Below are positions 10,142 through 21,839 of a stretch of DNA of 64,000 bases, in pieces; within the stretch, counting starts at the first letter, position 1; each line of letters begins with the position of its first letter. The notes below the pieces were generated by a model. The model did not search any database and had not been told where the DNA came from. It worked only from the letters and a program-made list of their open reading frames with translations. Location: positions 31,058,310 through 31,122,309 of the forward strand of contig CM061233.1 of the NCBI GenBank assembly GCA_030844895.1, in the 5' to 3' direction. The translations under genes were made by a program, and so were the position numbers. The stretch is from Ambrosia x helenae. Taxonomy: Eukaryota; Streptophyta; Magnoliopsida; Asterales; Asteraceae.

Positions 10142-10762
10142 GGATTTATTACATATATACCCCTATATAAAACCCTTACTACATATTTACCCAAACTAAA
10201 AATTAAATTACATATTTCCCTTTGTTGTAACAAATTGACATGACTGCCCTTTCAAATATAAAAGAAAATCCTGCAACCTTTCGATCCATCCCTCTCCACG
10301 ACTCTAGACGTAAACATTCCTTTGAACATGTGACTGGTGATAAGATCAAATGGGAATTGTGATATGAATTAGTTTAAATTTTTGAAACTGATTTGGATTT
10401 ATTTTAGGACTGTACACAAATGTAGGTAATAAAGGTCCCATTTTAATCAAACTGTTGATGATCCATTTCTATTTTACACTACATATAATATTTATAAGCA
10501 TAGTGGCACTAATTTGGGATAAAGGTTTGCAGGTTTGTGAGGAAACTAAACCGAAAAAATAGAAAAAAAAACTAGTTAAAATTTAGTAAATTTGCAATTT
10601 TTATGTTTTTAATAAAAAGAAGGGTAAAATGGCCATTTTTATTAAAAATTGATAATTTTGATATTTGTAAAATTAAGGAAGAAGATATATGTAATTTATT
10701 TTTTGGGTTGGGTATATATGTAATAAATGAAGTTTGTAGGGGGATATATGTAATTGCCCCTA
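10142..10762. mobile_element. Inverted-repeat (MITE-like) element
   Basis: The left arm 10142-10260 (ttacatatatacccc..., acatatttaccca, aaattacatat) is repeated in reverse complement at about 10620-10762. Arms of about 100 bp look roughly three-quarters identical. A possible degraded 9-bp duplication (ataattatt and aaattattt) flanks it, which would fit a Mutator-like element, but it is too weak to assert. No transposase. A short frame at 10603-10821 is only arm sequence. Confidence 0.55.
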
Positions 10763-10966
10763 AATTATTTGTGCTTCCCTGCTCATTTATAGATCAAACC
10801 AACAAATCAGAACCTTCATAAGTTGTAGCTACACGGCTGTGTGAGAAAATTTAACTTTTTATTAATAGGTGACAATCAAAAAACATAATAACCAAATTAC
10901 ATAAATATGAAGCGAATATGTATAAAAAAATATCGGTTTTAAAAGTTGACTACTATATTTCAAATA

Positions 10967-12635
10967 GACTAAATTACAATTTTTGTCCTTTATTTATGTC
11001 CTAATTATGGACTAGGTCCTTTAAAAAATGACTTTCACTTTTTATCCTTTATTTGAGTAGTTTGTTACAACTTTTGTCCTTTCCACTAACTGAGTTAGAA
11101 ATTCTCAGTTAACTCATATCTTGTAACTAGCACATGAGGACATTTCAGTCTTTTTGTCCCTAAATGACAATTCTTGTAATTTAAATATATTTTTTGAATT
11201 ACTTTGTAAATAAAAATTTCTTACATATAATATTATATATATACATACATATATTAAATTATATATAATATTAAATTTAATACTTTTTTGGATTTTATGA
11301 ATTATTCTTTTAAAATAATATTGAATTTAATCTTTTTATGAATTATATATATAATATTAAATTTCTAATAAATTATATTTTGTTTATGAATTATTCTATA
11401 TATATAATATGAAATTCAATATTAAATTGTTCTTTTTAATAGATTTTATGAGTTATTCTTTTACAAAGATATTTAATTTAATCTGATTATGTATCATTTT
11501 ATATAAAATCTATATTATTTTTTTCAAAACATATATAAAAAAATCATATATGCATTATATTTATATAATTATAAACATATTTTAATTTTATTCCGGAAGC
11601 TATAAGATGACTTGACTCCCGGATGGTCCAATAAAAAGAAAATATCGTTTAAAAGCCAAAATAATCGGATGTGTGAGGGTTTATACGCTTGCATGGTTCT
11701 CGCCCGGGAGGTCTCGGGTTCGATTCCTTATGTCATCGAAAAAATATAGTGATCACGTTGAAAGGGTCGGGCATGTTTTTTTGTATATTTTTTCGATTGA
11801 CAAGGGAAGTCGAACATGAGACCTCTCGGGTAAGAACCACACAAACGTGTAAACCATCCCGCCTTCTACTATTTTGGCTTTTAAGCGTTATTTTCTTTCT
11901 GTTGGACCATTCGGGAGTAAACTCATGTTATAGCTTCCGGAATAAACTTAAAATATGTTTATATAGATATATAAAATGATACAATTGTGTTTACAATTAT
12001 ATAAATATAATGTGTATATAACTTTTTATATAATTTTTGAAAATTTTAATATTGATATTATATAAAATGATACATAATTAGAATAAGTTCAATATCTTTT
12101 TTTAAAGAATAACTCATAAAATATATTAAAAAAGAATTCTTTAATATTGAATTTCACATTATATATATACATATATAATTCATAAACAAAAGGTAATTTA
12201 TTAATAAATTTAATATTATATATATACTTCATAAAGATAATAAATTCAATATTATTTTAAAAGAATAATTCATAAAGACCTTAAAAAGATTAATTTATTA
12301 TTAAATTTAATATTATATATAAGTTAATATATTAATATGCATCTATATATATATATATATATATATAATATTATTTGTAACAAGTTTTTATTTATAAACT
12401 AATTCAAAATATATATTTAAATTACAAGAATTGTCCTTTAGAGACAAAAAAACTTAAATGTCCTCATGTGTTACTTAGAAGACATGAGTTAACTAATAAT
12501 TTCTAATTCAGTTAATGGAAAGGACAAAAGTTGTAACAAACTACTGAAATAAAGGATAAAGAGTGAAAGTCATTTTTTTAAAGGACCTAGTCCATAATTA
12601 TGGCATAAGTAAAGGACAAAAAATATAATTTAGTC
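10967..12635. mobile_element. Long-palindrome Mutator-like element (foldback type)
   Basis: 1669 bp, nearly all inverted repeat: the left arm from 10967 (gactaaattacaa...tttgtcc) pairs with the right arm ending at 12635 (ggacaaaaaatataatttagtc), with a loop near 11755-11790. An exact 9-bp direct repeat tttcaaata flanks it (10958-10966 and 12636-12644), the signature of Mutator-like transposition, and the GACTAAATT... terminus is a common plant MULE end. Each arm also carries a matched block of about 150 bp with a tRNA-like B box (ggttcgattcc at about 11719). No transposase is encoded. A transcript would fold into a very long hairpin, a likely siRNA source. Confidence 0.85.
12343..12367. repeat. 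(AT)n microsatellite within the MULE right arm
   Basis: About 12 AT units. The left arm has shorter AT tracts at the mirrored place (about 11234-11250), so this tract expanded on one arm only. Confidence 0.8.
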
Positions 12636-12644
12636 TTTCAAATA

Positions 12645-13788
12645 CAATAATAATGCAAACCTTTAAATGAGAAGTGAATTGAAGAAATGAGAATTGTTTC
12701 TCCAGCCCATCTCATCGGTCAGCTTCAAACAATAGAAGATTGATTCCAAAACCCTACTGTTTATAGATCGATTTCAAAAACAAATCACAAATATAGCAAC
12801 ATATTGAATCGGAAAAACAAAGAGCATTCATAAGCTGATTCGTAAACCCTAATATTGAATAAAAATACTTTAAAAACCGTAAATAATACCTGATTACATA
12901 TCAAGAAAAAACCTCAAAAAACAACCCAATCAAGAAGACAAACTTGAGGCGTATGGATTCTGGATCAACATAAAATATTACTTTTGAAAAAGAAGAATCG
13001 AAGATAATAAGAAGATATAGGGTTAGATGGAAACTATACCTTTGAAAAGGAAGAACTGAAGGATGCGGGGATGATTTGTAGAGGATTTGGGTTTTTGAGA
13101 TTTGGGGAAGATGGAGTAATCTGGGGGTAACCTCATTTAATTGATTGACCAAGGAAGGTAAGTTATAATTGATTGACCACATTCAATCATTGATTTTTTA
13201 TTCGAAAAAAATAAAAATCTTATAAATTATATTGTTGTGCCATGTGGCACAATATGGAGGTGAGATGATTGAACTTTGAATGTAGGAGTGCCAAGTGTAC
13301 CTAGGGAGGTTTATTTTATTAGATGTAATAGATATAGAAGATTTATTCAAACTTGTAGTGAACACCATAAATTTAATTTGTTTATATTGCTTTGATTTTC
13401 TCATGACTTTTAGATGCTAAACCTTTTTGCTAGCTAGGTTAAAGATGATTGCACTTGAATGATTTATTTGCTTTTGGTTTTTGAACTTTTCGTTGTGGAT
13501 GAATTTCAAAGTAAAGAACTCTTTATTTTCTAGTTTGATGTGTATGCATATGTAGTTTTGTTTAAATAACTTTTATCAACTCCATTTGCGTTTTTGTGAA
13601 AGTCTTTGGTGTATGAATGCGGGTTATGTTGCAGACTTGGTGTTAGCAGCTAGTTTATGGTTAATTGTCATGGGTTATCCATGGGAGTTGTAATTGTTAA
13701 TTAGATAATTCTAAGTGTTCTACCAATTCTCAATAGCTGTAAGGTGCGAGATTGTTGGTCTGTCTTGGGTGTTAAATTGCTAGATCTA
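12645..13788. other. Gene-free stretch left of copia A
   Basis: No domain-bearing frame on either strand. It shows AT-rich, gene-flank-like sequence with aaaccctaat words (about 12845), a repeated attgattgacca (near 13140 and 13170) and a small perfect hairpin ttgtgcc/ggcacaa at about 13234-13251. Joined to 25250 this is the sequence that received copia A. Confidence 0.5.
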
Positions 13789-13793
13789 TAGGC

Positions 13794-14488
13794 TGTTGGA
13801 TCAGTATATTGCTCTTTGTTAGAACTTGCTAGTTGACACTTAAGTGTTTAGCAAGTTCTTGATGAGTGATAGCACAACAGAATGTTTATAAGTTAAAAGC
13901 TACACTTATCAACATGAGTTATTACTCCCCTTGGAATCAAGAACAAATAAATGATAAGTGTTTATTGAGAATCTAAGTATTGAATGAGAATGAGATACTT
14001 TGACAGATTCTTAATAAACACGAAATGGAAATAACAATAATAAGAGTTGAAGGATTTCTTGTATTAAAATCAATGTCTAAAACAGAGGGATGAACCCTTC
14101 TATTTATAGACGTTACAAATACATGAACCTTGCCAAAAGCAAGTTCAGAAACAAGTTGCAACAAGTTGCAGTCTTGGAACTTGTACATAAAGCAAAAGAA
14201 ACATTAAAGTAATAAACTACTGATACACAAAGGCGGTGGAAAAGATCTTCATGTAGTACTGATGAATGACAAACTACTGATGAGTAGTTTGTCTTCAGTA
14301 GTTCTTCCGTAGAAGTGTCTGGTTTGAACTTCAGAACTTCTGATGACTTTCTTCTTCAGTACTTCTGAATCTCTTCTTCAGCAGTTTGATCCTTCTTCTT
14401 CAGCAGTTCTATACTTAGAATATTTTGATAGAAGTGAATTAGACTAAGGTTTGCAAAAGTGGTTTCACCAATCCTTTTTGTCCTAACA
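13794..14488 (-). repeat. 3' LTR of copia A
   Basis: 695 bp, starting TGTTAGG and ending CCAACA on the minus strand. It carries the U3 palindrome (14268-14293), a TATA box and the near-terminal hairpin (13822-13858). It keeps two copies of a 10-bp word gcaacaagtt upstream of the TATA, where the 5' LTR has one. Confidence 0.95.
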
Positions 14489-14500
14489 ATCTCCCCCTGG
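14489..14500 (-). promoter_or_regulatory. Polypurine tract of copia A
   Basis: CCAGGGGGAGAT on the minus strand, immediately before the 3' LTR. It primes plus-strand DNA synthesis. Confidence 0.85.
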
Positions 14501-14529
14501 ATTGATGAAGCCAAAACCTTACTAATTCC

Positions 14530-17500
14530 TTATTGTTCTTTTCTGTCCTTCACAATTTTCCATATTCCTTTGAACATGGAATTCTTGAGCTGGTTCAGTT
14601 GATCATCAGTAAGAGACCATTTCTGTGGTTCTAAGTGTTGGATTGTAAGCAGGTCTTTGGTTGATAGTTTCTTCAGTTCATTCATCGACCTATATGCCCT
14701 GCTTGTTTGATCTCTTTTTGTCACAAGTACTGAGTTGTTATCAGTAAAGGACCATCTGATGATTGGTACTTTAGACTTGTCAAAGTCTGCAGTGTAGGGA
14801 ACCATGGTGGTACCCTGGGTTTCTCCTAAGTGTTGAATGTTTTCAACTTCAGTGACTCTTAGGTGGGATTCACTTCCCTGCTGTTGTTCCATCACATTAG
14901 GTATCTGAAATGTTGGCAAATGATGTTCAGTTACTACCTTGGTGTGCAGTTTGTCTGTGATGGTCTTCTGGATTTGATATGAAAAGGTGGAAGGATCTCT
15001 GAATTGTGTGATCAGAGGCTTTTCTTCTATGTCAAAATCAGAATGGACTACTATACAACCTTCTAGTAGTACCATTCTGAAATCAGTCTTCACCTTCTCC
15101 TCTGATTTCTTTCTTTGTGTAGCTGGTCTTCTTTGAACACCAGAAGTTCTAACTACTGAAGTTGAAGCTTCAGCGGTTTGAAACTTCTCTGGATTAGCAG
15201 CCCTTGCAGCCTTATATTTTCTATATGTGTCCACCAATCTTTCTTCTTTCCATTTGGACACTGAGGCTTTTGAACCATAACCATTAGCTACCAGTTCTTC
15301 TATCATCTGAGCTCTCTTGGCTTTTGTGTCTTTACTTGTTGCAAGTTTATCTGCAATAAGTTGAGCTCTTCTTGTCAGCTCTTCCACAGAGAGTCTCTTC
15401 AATGCGTGGGCTTTGATTTTGCTGTTCTTTATAATGTAAGACATCAGTTGATGTCTTTTGTCTTCTTCAGCAATCTGATCTAGGCTAGCCTGCCTTTGGA
15501 GTTCAGCTTCATAACCCTGAAGTTTTTCTTCATGGCTTAGATCTAAGTCATCCCTTTCTTCTAGTGTTTTCCAGATCTGATCTTCTCTGGCCTTCTTTTG
15601 GGCTGCCACTAAACTCTTCTCAAGTAGTTATGCTGATTGAGAGATTGGAGAAGGGTTTAGCACAGTCATTGTGGTAACTGTTGTAGTAGGCCTAGTAGGA
15701 GCAGAAGTTGGTTGAATAGGAGCAGTTGATCTGGAAGGGTCAGTAGTTTGAGTTTTGGAAGTGTTAACTTCTGATGGGTTGACAACTTCTGAAGGTTTGT
15801 CAACTACTGAAGGATTGTCTTCAGTACTTTCTGATTCTTCATCAGAACTTTGGCCATCAGAGGTTTCTTCATTGTGCCCTTGGGATTCATCAGACTTTTC
15901 AACATCTTCTATTTCTTGAATAGAGACACCAAATTGTTGGGCCAGTTTTTCTTTTCTGGCTTGATTCTTCTGATCTCTTTCAAGGATAGCCACTCTTGCC
16001 CTTATCCTGGCTTCGAATGACTCCTTAGGTTCCCTAATTTTCTCCCCCTTTTTGGATTCATCAAGTTTGGAAGTTGAGGGTTGGGAGAATTGACCTGTAA
16101 GAGTAGCAATCCGTCTGCTATTGAATTCAATCTTGTTGGACAGATCGTTCATCTTTGTCTTGATCACTCCAAATTGGTTTTTGATTAACAGCTCCAAGTT
16201 AGCTGTGTATGTTTGGAAGTGATTCTTGATGAGAGTGTTCATCATGTGGTACAGGGGACCATCTGGGCTGCATAGCTGGTTCATGTCTATGCTTGTTTGC
16301 CCAGGGAATTGGGTAGGCATTTGTAGTGAGGGGTGTGTTTTTGGTTGATCTTCTTGTTGTACAGAAGATGCCACTCTAGCGGAATCATGGATTGAGTGGG
16401 CTTTAACCTGAGATGGTGTGACTAGCTTCTTGAGCTTAGAGACACCAGGTGCAGGACCTTCACTTGTAGCCGTCAATTCAGTAGTTTGGTGTTTTGAAAC
16501 ATCATCCAAATCAATGGAATCATCTGAATCCCTGATTACATCCTCAATGAGGACTGTATCAGTTACATCATGAGCTGAGCCTAACTCAGTTGTCTCATGT
16601 ACCTCTTGTTCTTGGATCAGAGGATTTCCTACCTCAGGCATTAACCCTTCATCAGTAGTTGCCACAGTTGAGGTCTTAGCTATGTTACTTCTGTCCTAGG
16701 TCCACCACTGGGTGGTAAATGAGTAGTAGCAGCCTCAAAAGTACCAAAAGTTTCTAAGTTTGGGTTAGAGACTCTGGTTCATCCTCATCTCTTTGGTTAG
16801 GGCTTTGAGTGTCCACATCCATGTCAATTTCTGAGGCTATGTCCCCTGTTTTATGTGATTGATGGGGACTGACATGTGTAGATGGGACTTTCTCTTTTAG
16901 CCCAGAGAGAAGTTTGGCTATTTCAATGTCTGGTTCAGAAATTTGGGGTGCTGGTTCAGTAGTTTGGGCAGTGGGTTCAGCAGTTTCAAAAGAAGAGTCA
17001 ATTGGAATAGTTTTCTTAAGTCTTTTTCTTTTGAAAAGGATTGTTATTGGTGCTCTTGGTGGGGTTTGAGATGGATGAGACTGAGAGGATGTTTCAGTCA
17101 CATCTTTAAGAAGTGCAGATTGCACAATAGGTTGTTCAGGCATCTCAACCTCCTGAAAAGCTTTTCTTTTGGGTTTGGTGGGTTTTTGTTTTTGTATCTT
17201 GGGTTTCTTGGCCTTTGGTGGAGTAGGTTTGGAAGATGAGGGTTCCATGGGGACTGGTTCTGGTTCCCCTTGGTCATCTTCTGGCCAGGCAGCCTGTTTG
17301 TTGTGCCTTGAGTATGCTTGTGAGGTTAAGGGTTTCAAAATTTCAGTTTTACCCACAAGCACCTCATTAGCCAGTCCAGATATTATGCACTGCATAATGA
17401 ACCTTGGATATAACGAAAACTTTTTCTTAGTGTTATTGTGATGTAACACCAACTCATTAAAGAAAAGTTTTGATGCCCTGAAATTTGTTTCATTCACAAT

Positions 17501-17992
17501 AGAATGAAATATTGGTTGAAAGGTTGAGGGCATCTAGTCATAAGACCCTGTTTTAGGACTCAAGCACATAATTATATAATGAAACAAAAGTTTATATTTT
17601 GGTTCAAAATACTTCTTAAAGATAGTAGCTTGTGAAAGAGTACCTTGATAACCACACTCAGTCATGGTTAGGTGGATTGCAGAGTTGTCAAACTTCTCTG
17701 GGGCATTCACATCATTCAACCCCAGTCTGTCTGCAAGTATGGCCGGTGTAATGGCCATTTGTCTCCCTTTAATTGTTGAGTTGAGGGAGATAACTTCATC
17801 ATCCACCATCACTGTCTCAGCATTAGCCCAGAACTCATTGAGAGTTTCAGGATGTATTGGTGGGTCTATTGTGAGAGCGGTGAAATATTGGGATTTGACG
17901 ACGAGATCAATGATCTCATCGTATTGGGACCAGCCTTCTTGTTTTTCTATGTAGGCTCTGAGATTGTGCCCCTGTTTAAGAACTAAAGCCAT
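14530..17992 (-). pseudogene. Copia A ORF3, extra ORF after pol (broken)
   Basis: An additional reading frame of about 1150 codons in the sense of the element, starting ATG at 17992 about 530 bp after the RNase H stop. The first 240 residues form a compact-looking domain (GWSQYDEIIDLVVKSQYF; GRQMAITPAILADRLGL; CGYQGTLSQATIFKKYFEP). A long P/S/T/E-rich linker follows, then a charged, probably coiled-coil part (KAREDQIWKTLEERDDL...EEKLQGYEAEL) and a C-terminal block. No transmembrane segment is evident, so I do not call it an envelope, although SIRE-type elements have an env-like ORF in this place. Breaks: a stop at about 17531, two 1-base deletions near 16697 and 16765, and a stop at about 15625. 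Confidence 0.8.
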
Positions 17993-18520
17993 GTGGTTTG
18001 TGTGTGTGTATGAATCGAACAGTGTTTGTGTTGCAGGTTCAGGGGTTTGAGAGCTTTCTTGAGAGAGAAGGAGGGAATTTTTGTGTTTGAATGGATAAGT
18101 GTTGAAAAAAGATATTTATCAGAAGTTTTTAACCGCTTGGATCTTCTTTATTAGAAGTTTTAAACCGCCTAGGTTAAAAATCTCTTTATCAGAAGTTTTA
18201 AACCGACTAGGTTAAACTTCTGATGATGGGAAAAGTCTGATTTGCCCTTTTTGACTAAACTGCTGATGAAGAATTATCTTCATTAGTAGTTCCCATTTTC
18301 TCTTCAGCAGTTTTGAACAGCTGATGAGAAATTCTTTATAAATACTTTATTCATAACTTCTGAAGGTTGTTTTATCAGAAGTTAATCACTTTTTAGAAAA
18401 TATCCCCATACTGATGTTTTGATCATCAGTAGTTTCTCTCTTTTCAGAAGTTTTTCAAGTTTTTGAAAACAGATGTATGTGAAAAATAAAAGATTTGTAC
18501 AGAAAAATAAAGAGAAACAC
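17993..18520 (-). other. Copia A region between pol and ORF3
   Basis: Non-coding 528 bp. Contains three copies of an agaagttttaaaccg(c/a)cta-type repeat between about 18120 and 18215 and many copies of the word tcagaagtt or cagtagtt. The same region is in B (29815-30348) and C (about 49186-49721). It may hold the leader for ORF3 expression, but no clear promoter or splice site was identified. Confidence 0.6.
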
Positions 18521-21500
18521 TTACAAATTTAGCATCCCTAGCATGGATACTAACTTATGAAATGTTGATGTGTCAAGGGGTTTAGTGAAAATGTCAGCTA
18601 TTTGATTAGCTGTTTCTACATGTTTCACTTCAATCTTGCCTTTTTCATAGCAATCTCTTATGAAATGATACCTGATTTCAATGTGTTTAGTCTTTGAAAA
18701 CTGAACAGGATTTTGAATGATGCTAATGGCAGATTTGCTGTCTACAAGCAATGGTGTCTTGGTCTCTTTGATTCCATAATCAATAAGTTGATATTGGAGC
18801 CATTGTATCTGTGATGTACAACTTGCAGCTGCAATGTATTCAGCTTCAGCAGTTGAAGTTGCAACAGATGTTTGTTTCTTTGATTGCGAGGACACTAGAC
18901 AGTTTCCCAAGAATTGAAAACCACCAGATGTTGATTTTCTTGACATTTTACACCCTGCATAGTCACAATCTGAAGAAGCTGATAACTTGGTATTGCTTGA
19001 AGCAGGATACCAAATTCCAAGTGTGGGAGTTCCTTTCAGATATCTGAAAATTCTTTTGACTGCAATAAGGTGTGATTCCCTAGGAGCTGATTGATATCTA
19101 GCACAGACACATGTTGAAAACATAATATCTGGTCTAGAAGCAGTTAGATATAAAAGGGAACCTATCATACATCTATACATGGTTTGACCAACCTGTTTTC
19201 CTTGATCATTTGGTTCAACTTGTGTGGTTGGTGTCATGGGAGTGGAACATGATTTACAGTCTTGTAAAGAAAATTTGTTGAATAATTCTTTAACATATTT
19301 TGATTGATGTATAAAAGTTCCATTTGTTTGTTGTTTAATCTGCAGTCCCAGAAAGTACTGCAGTTCTCCCATTGTACTCATCTCAAATTTTGATTACATG
19401 AGTTTCTTAATTTCATCACACAATTTTGTGTTTGTGAACCAAAAACGATATCATCAACATATATTTGAACAAGTAAGACATGATTTCCAACATGTTTTAT
19501 GAAAAGAGTTTTATCAATGGCACCTCTTGTTAAGTTATTTTTGAGTAAAAAGGTTGAAAGTGTATCATACCAGGCTCTTGGAGCCTGTTTGAGCCCATAA
19601 AGAGCTTTATCTAGTTTGTACACCCACTCAGGATGAGAAGGATCCTCAAACCCAGGTGGCTGACAAACATACACTTCCTCTTTTATCTTTCCATACAAAA
19701 ATGCACTCTTGACATCCATTTAATAAACTTTTATTTTGTTGGAAATGGCATAGGCCAGAAATAACCTGATGGCCTCAAGCCTTGCAACTGGAGAAAAGGT
19801 TTCATCATAGTCAATGCCTTCTTCTTGAGAGTAACCTTGTACTACCAGTCTTGCCTTGTTCTTTATTATAATACCAGCTTCATCTTGTTTGTTCCTGAAA
19901 ACCCATCTTGTCACAATTGGTGGCTTGTTTGGTAGTAAGGGACAGATTTCCCAAACATGTTGCTTGTTGAATTGAAGCACTTCATCTTGCATTGCCTGCA
20001 CCCAATTGTTGTCTTTGAGGGCTTCCTGGTACTTCTTTGGTTCCAACTGTGAAATAAATGCTAAGAATAGACAAAAGTTGGAAAGCTGGTTTCTTATAAG
20101 AACACCTGATGCAATATCACCCATGATTTGATCAAGTGGATGGTCTTTGTGTTCGATCAGTTGTTGTAAACCACTGACAGGTGTTGGTGGCTCATGTTCT
20201 TCAAACAAACTACTGAGGTCTATTATATCTGGTTCAGCAGTTTCAGTGTCTTCAGTAGTTGCAGGTGCTGAAGCAGATGTTTGAGTTTGTCCTTCAGTAT
20301 TTGTTGAATCAGAAGTTTGTGAAACTTCTGATGGTTTTGAAGTTGACTTAATGACTGTTTGAGGAGACCATGGTGCTGGATCCTCATCATCAAACCTTTG
20401 ATCACCATAATAAGTAGGTTTGAATGAAGTGACAGTCTTCTCAGGTTCAAAATGGAAGTTGTCAAGGTCAAAGAGTTCAGCAGGATGTGCTGGAATGAGA
20501 GTGTGTTTTGACTCATTGAACTTGACATTCAGTGTTTCTTCTACTATCCTGGTTTTTGAGTTAAAAACCTTATAGGCTTTTCTAGTTGAGGAATAACCAA
20601 GAAAGTAACCTGAGTCAACTTTGGCAGCAAACTTTGAAATAGATTCCTTGATGTTCAAGATGAAACATTGACACCCAAAAGCCCTAAAAAGGGAGATAAG
20701 GGGCTTCATGCCATTAAGAACTTCATAGGCAGTCTTTGAATGTCTCTTGACAACAAGAACTCTATTTTGAACATAACATGATGTGTTAACTGCTTCTGCC
20801 TAGAAGTATAAAGGTAAGCCAGAATCAGCTAACATTGTTCTTGCTCCTTCTATTAAAGTTCTGTTCTTCCTTTCTACCACACCATTTTGTTCAGGAGTTC
20901 TGGCAACACTGAATTGTCTAATAAACCCTTTAGACAAACAGAATTCATCCAGAGTTTTGTTTCTGAACTCTGTCCCATTATCACTTCTAATGGTTTTGAC
21001 AGGTAGAGAGTATTGCTTCTCTACTTGTAGAATGAAGAACTTGATGATTTCAGCAGCCTCATCCTTGGAAAATAAGAAGAATACCCATGTAAATCTTGAG
21101 TAGTCATCAATGATGACTAAGCAGTACTTCTTCTTACCAAGGCTCATGATTTTTACAGGCCCAAATAAGTCCATATGGAGTAGTTGAAGACATGCAGTTG
21201 TTTTTTATTCTTCAATAGACTTATAGGAGGACTTATGTTGTTTTCCCTTTAAACAGGATACACAGTGTTCTTGACACTGGTATACTTTTAAGGGTAGACC
21301 TCTGACCAAGCCCATTTTTGTGACTTTATTTATGGTTTTAAAGTTCACATGGCCAAGTCTCCTGTGCCAGAGATCAGTTTCTGAAGTTGATGCCCTTGAG
21401 AAGAAACAGGCAGTGTTGTTCAGTACTTTGTCTTTTTCAATGTCCACTGCATAGACATTGCCACATCTTTTGGCTATTAGCAAAGTATGATCTTCAATGA

Positions 21501-21828
21501 TCTTCTCTATCAACTTATGGCCTTCTGGTGATATGATCTTGCATGCTGTCTTTGTGAAAAAGGAAGAATATCCTTTATCACACATTTGTGACACACTCAG
21601 CAAGTTGTACTCAGGGTTTTCAACCAGATTGACCTTGTCAAACTGTATTTTGCCAGAGGAGACATTTCCATGTCCTAGCACATATCCCTTAGCATTGTTC
21701 CCAAAGGATACAGATCCATCTCTTTGAATGATAAAATTGTTTATCAGGTATCTGCATCCTGTCATGTGCATTGAGCCTCCACTGTCTACATACCAAATGC
21801 TATTTAAGCCTCTGGAAACTCTCTGCAC
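18521..21828 (-). pseudogene. Copia A pol: PR-INT-RT-RNase H (broken)
   Basis: In order on the minus strand: protease-like start WYVDSGGSMHMTG; gag-pre-integrase LWHRRLGHVNF with CVSCLKGKQHK; integrase core (LHMDLFGP, VIIDDYSRFTWVFF, RSDNGTEFRNK, TPEQNGVVERKNRT); RT (FSPVARLEAIRLFLAYAI, MDVKSAFLYGKIKEEVY, LVQIYVDDIVFGS with the YVDD box); RNase H (DYAGCKMSRKSTSGG, TSTAEAEYIAAASC, ADIFTKPLD), stop at 18521. Breaks: stops at 21205 (shared with copy C), about 20803 (a TAG where B has tryptophan) and about 19720, and a 1-base deletion near 19437. The frame is different from that of gag. Function lost, but each domain is easily recognised. Confidence 0.95.
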
Positions 21829-21839
21829 AAGATAGCAAA

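Noticed and set aside
11700..11735. Possible tRNA gene (B box ggttcgattcc)
   Set aside because: No acceptor stem, no anticodon arm and no proper A box. The sequence is mirrored in the other arm of the MULE.
12901..13404. Minus-strand frames of 68-93 codons as a small gene
   Set aside because: AT-rich, no domain, no supporting codon pattern; they look like random frames.
16943..17441. Plus-strand frames of about 90 codons inside ORF3 (and equivalents in B and C)
   Set aside because: Antisense shadows of ORF3. They recur only because the copies are similar.
14530..17992. ORF3 as a retroviral envelope gene or as a host gene
   Set aside because: No signal peptide or membrane segment is visible, and the same ORF sits at the same place in four family members, so it belongs to the element but is not shown to be an envelope.
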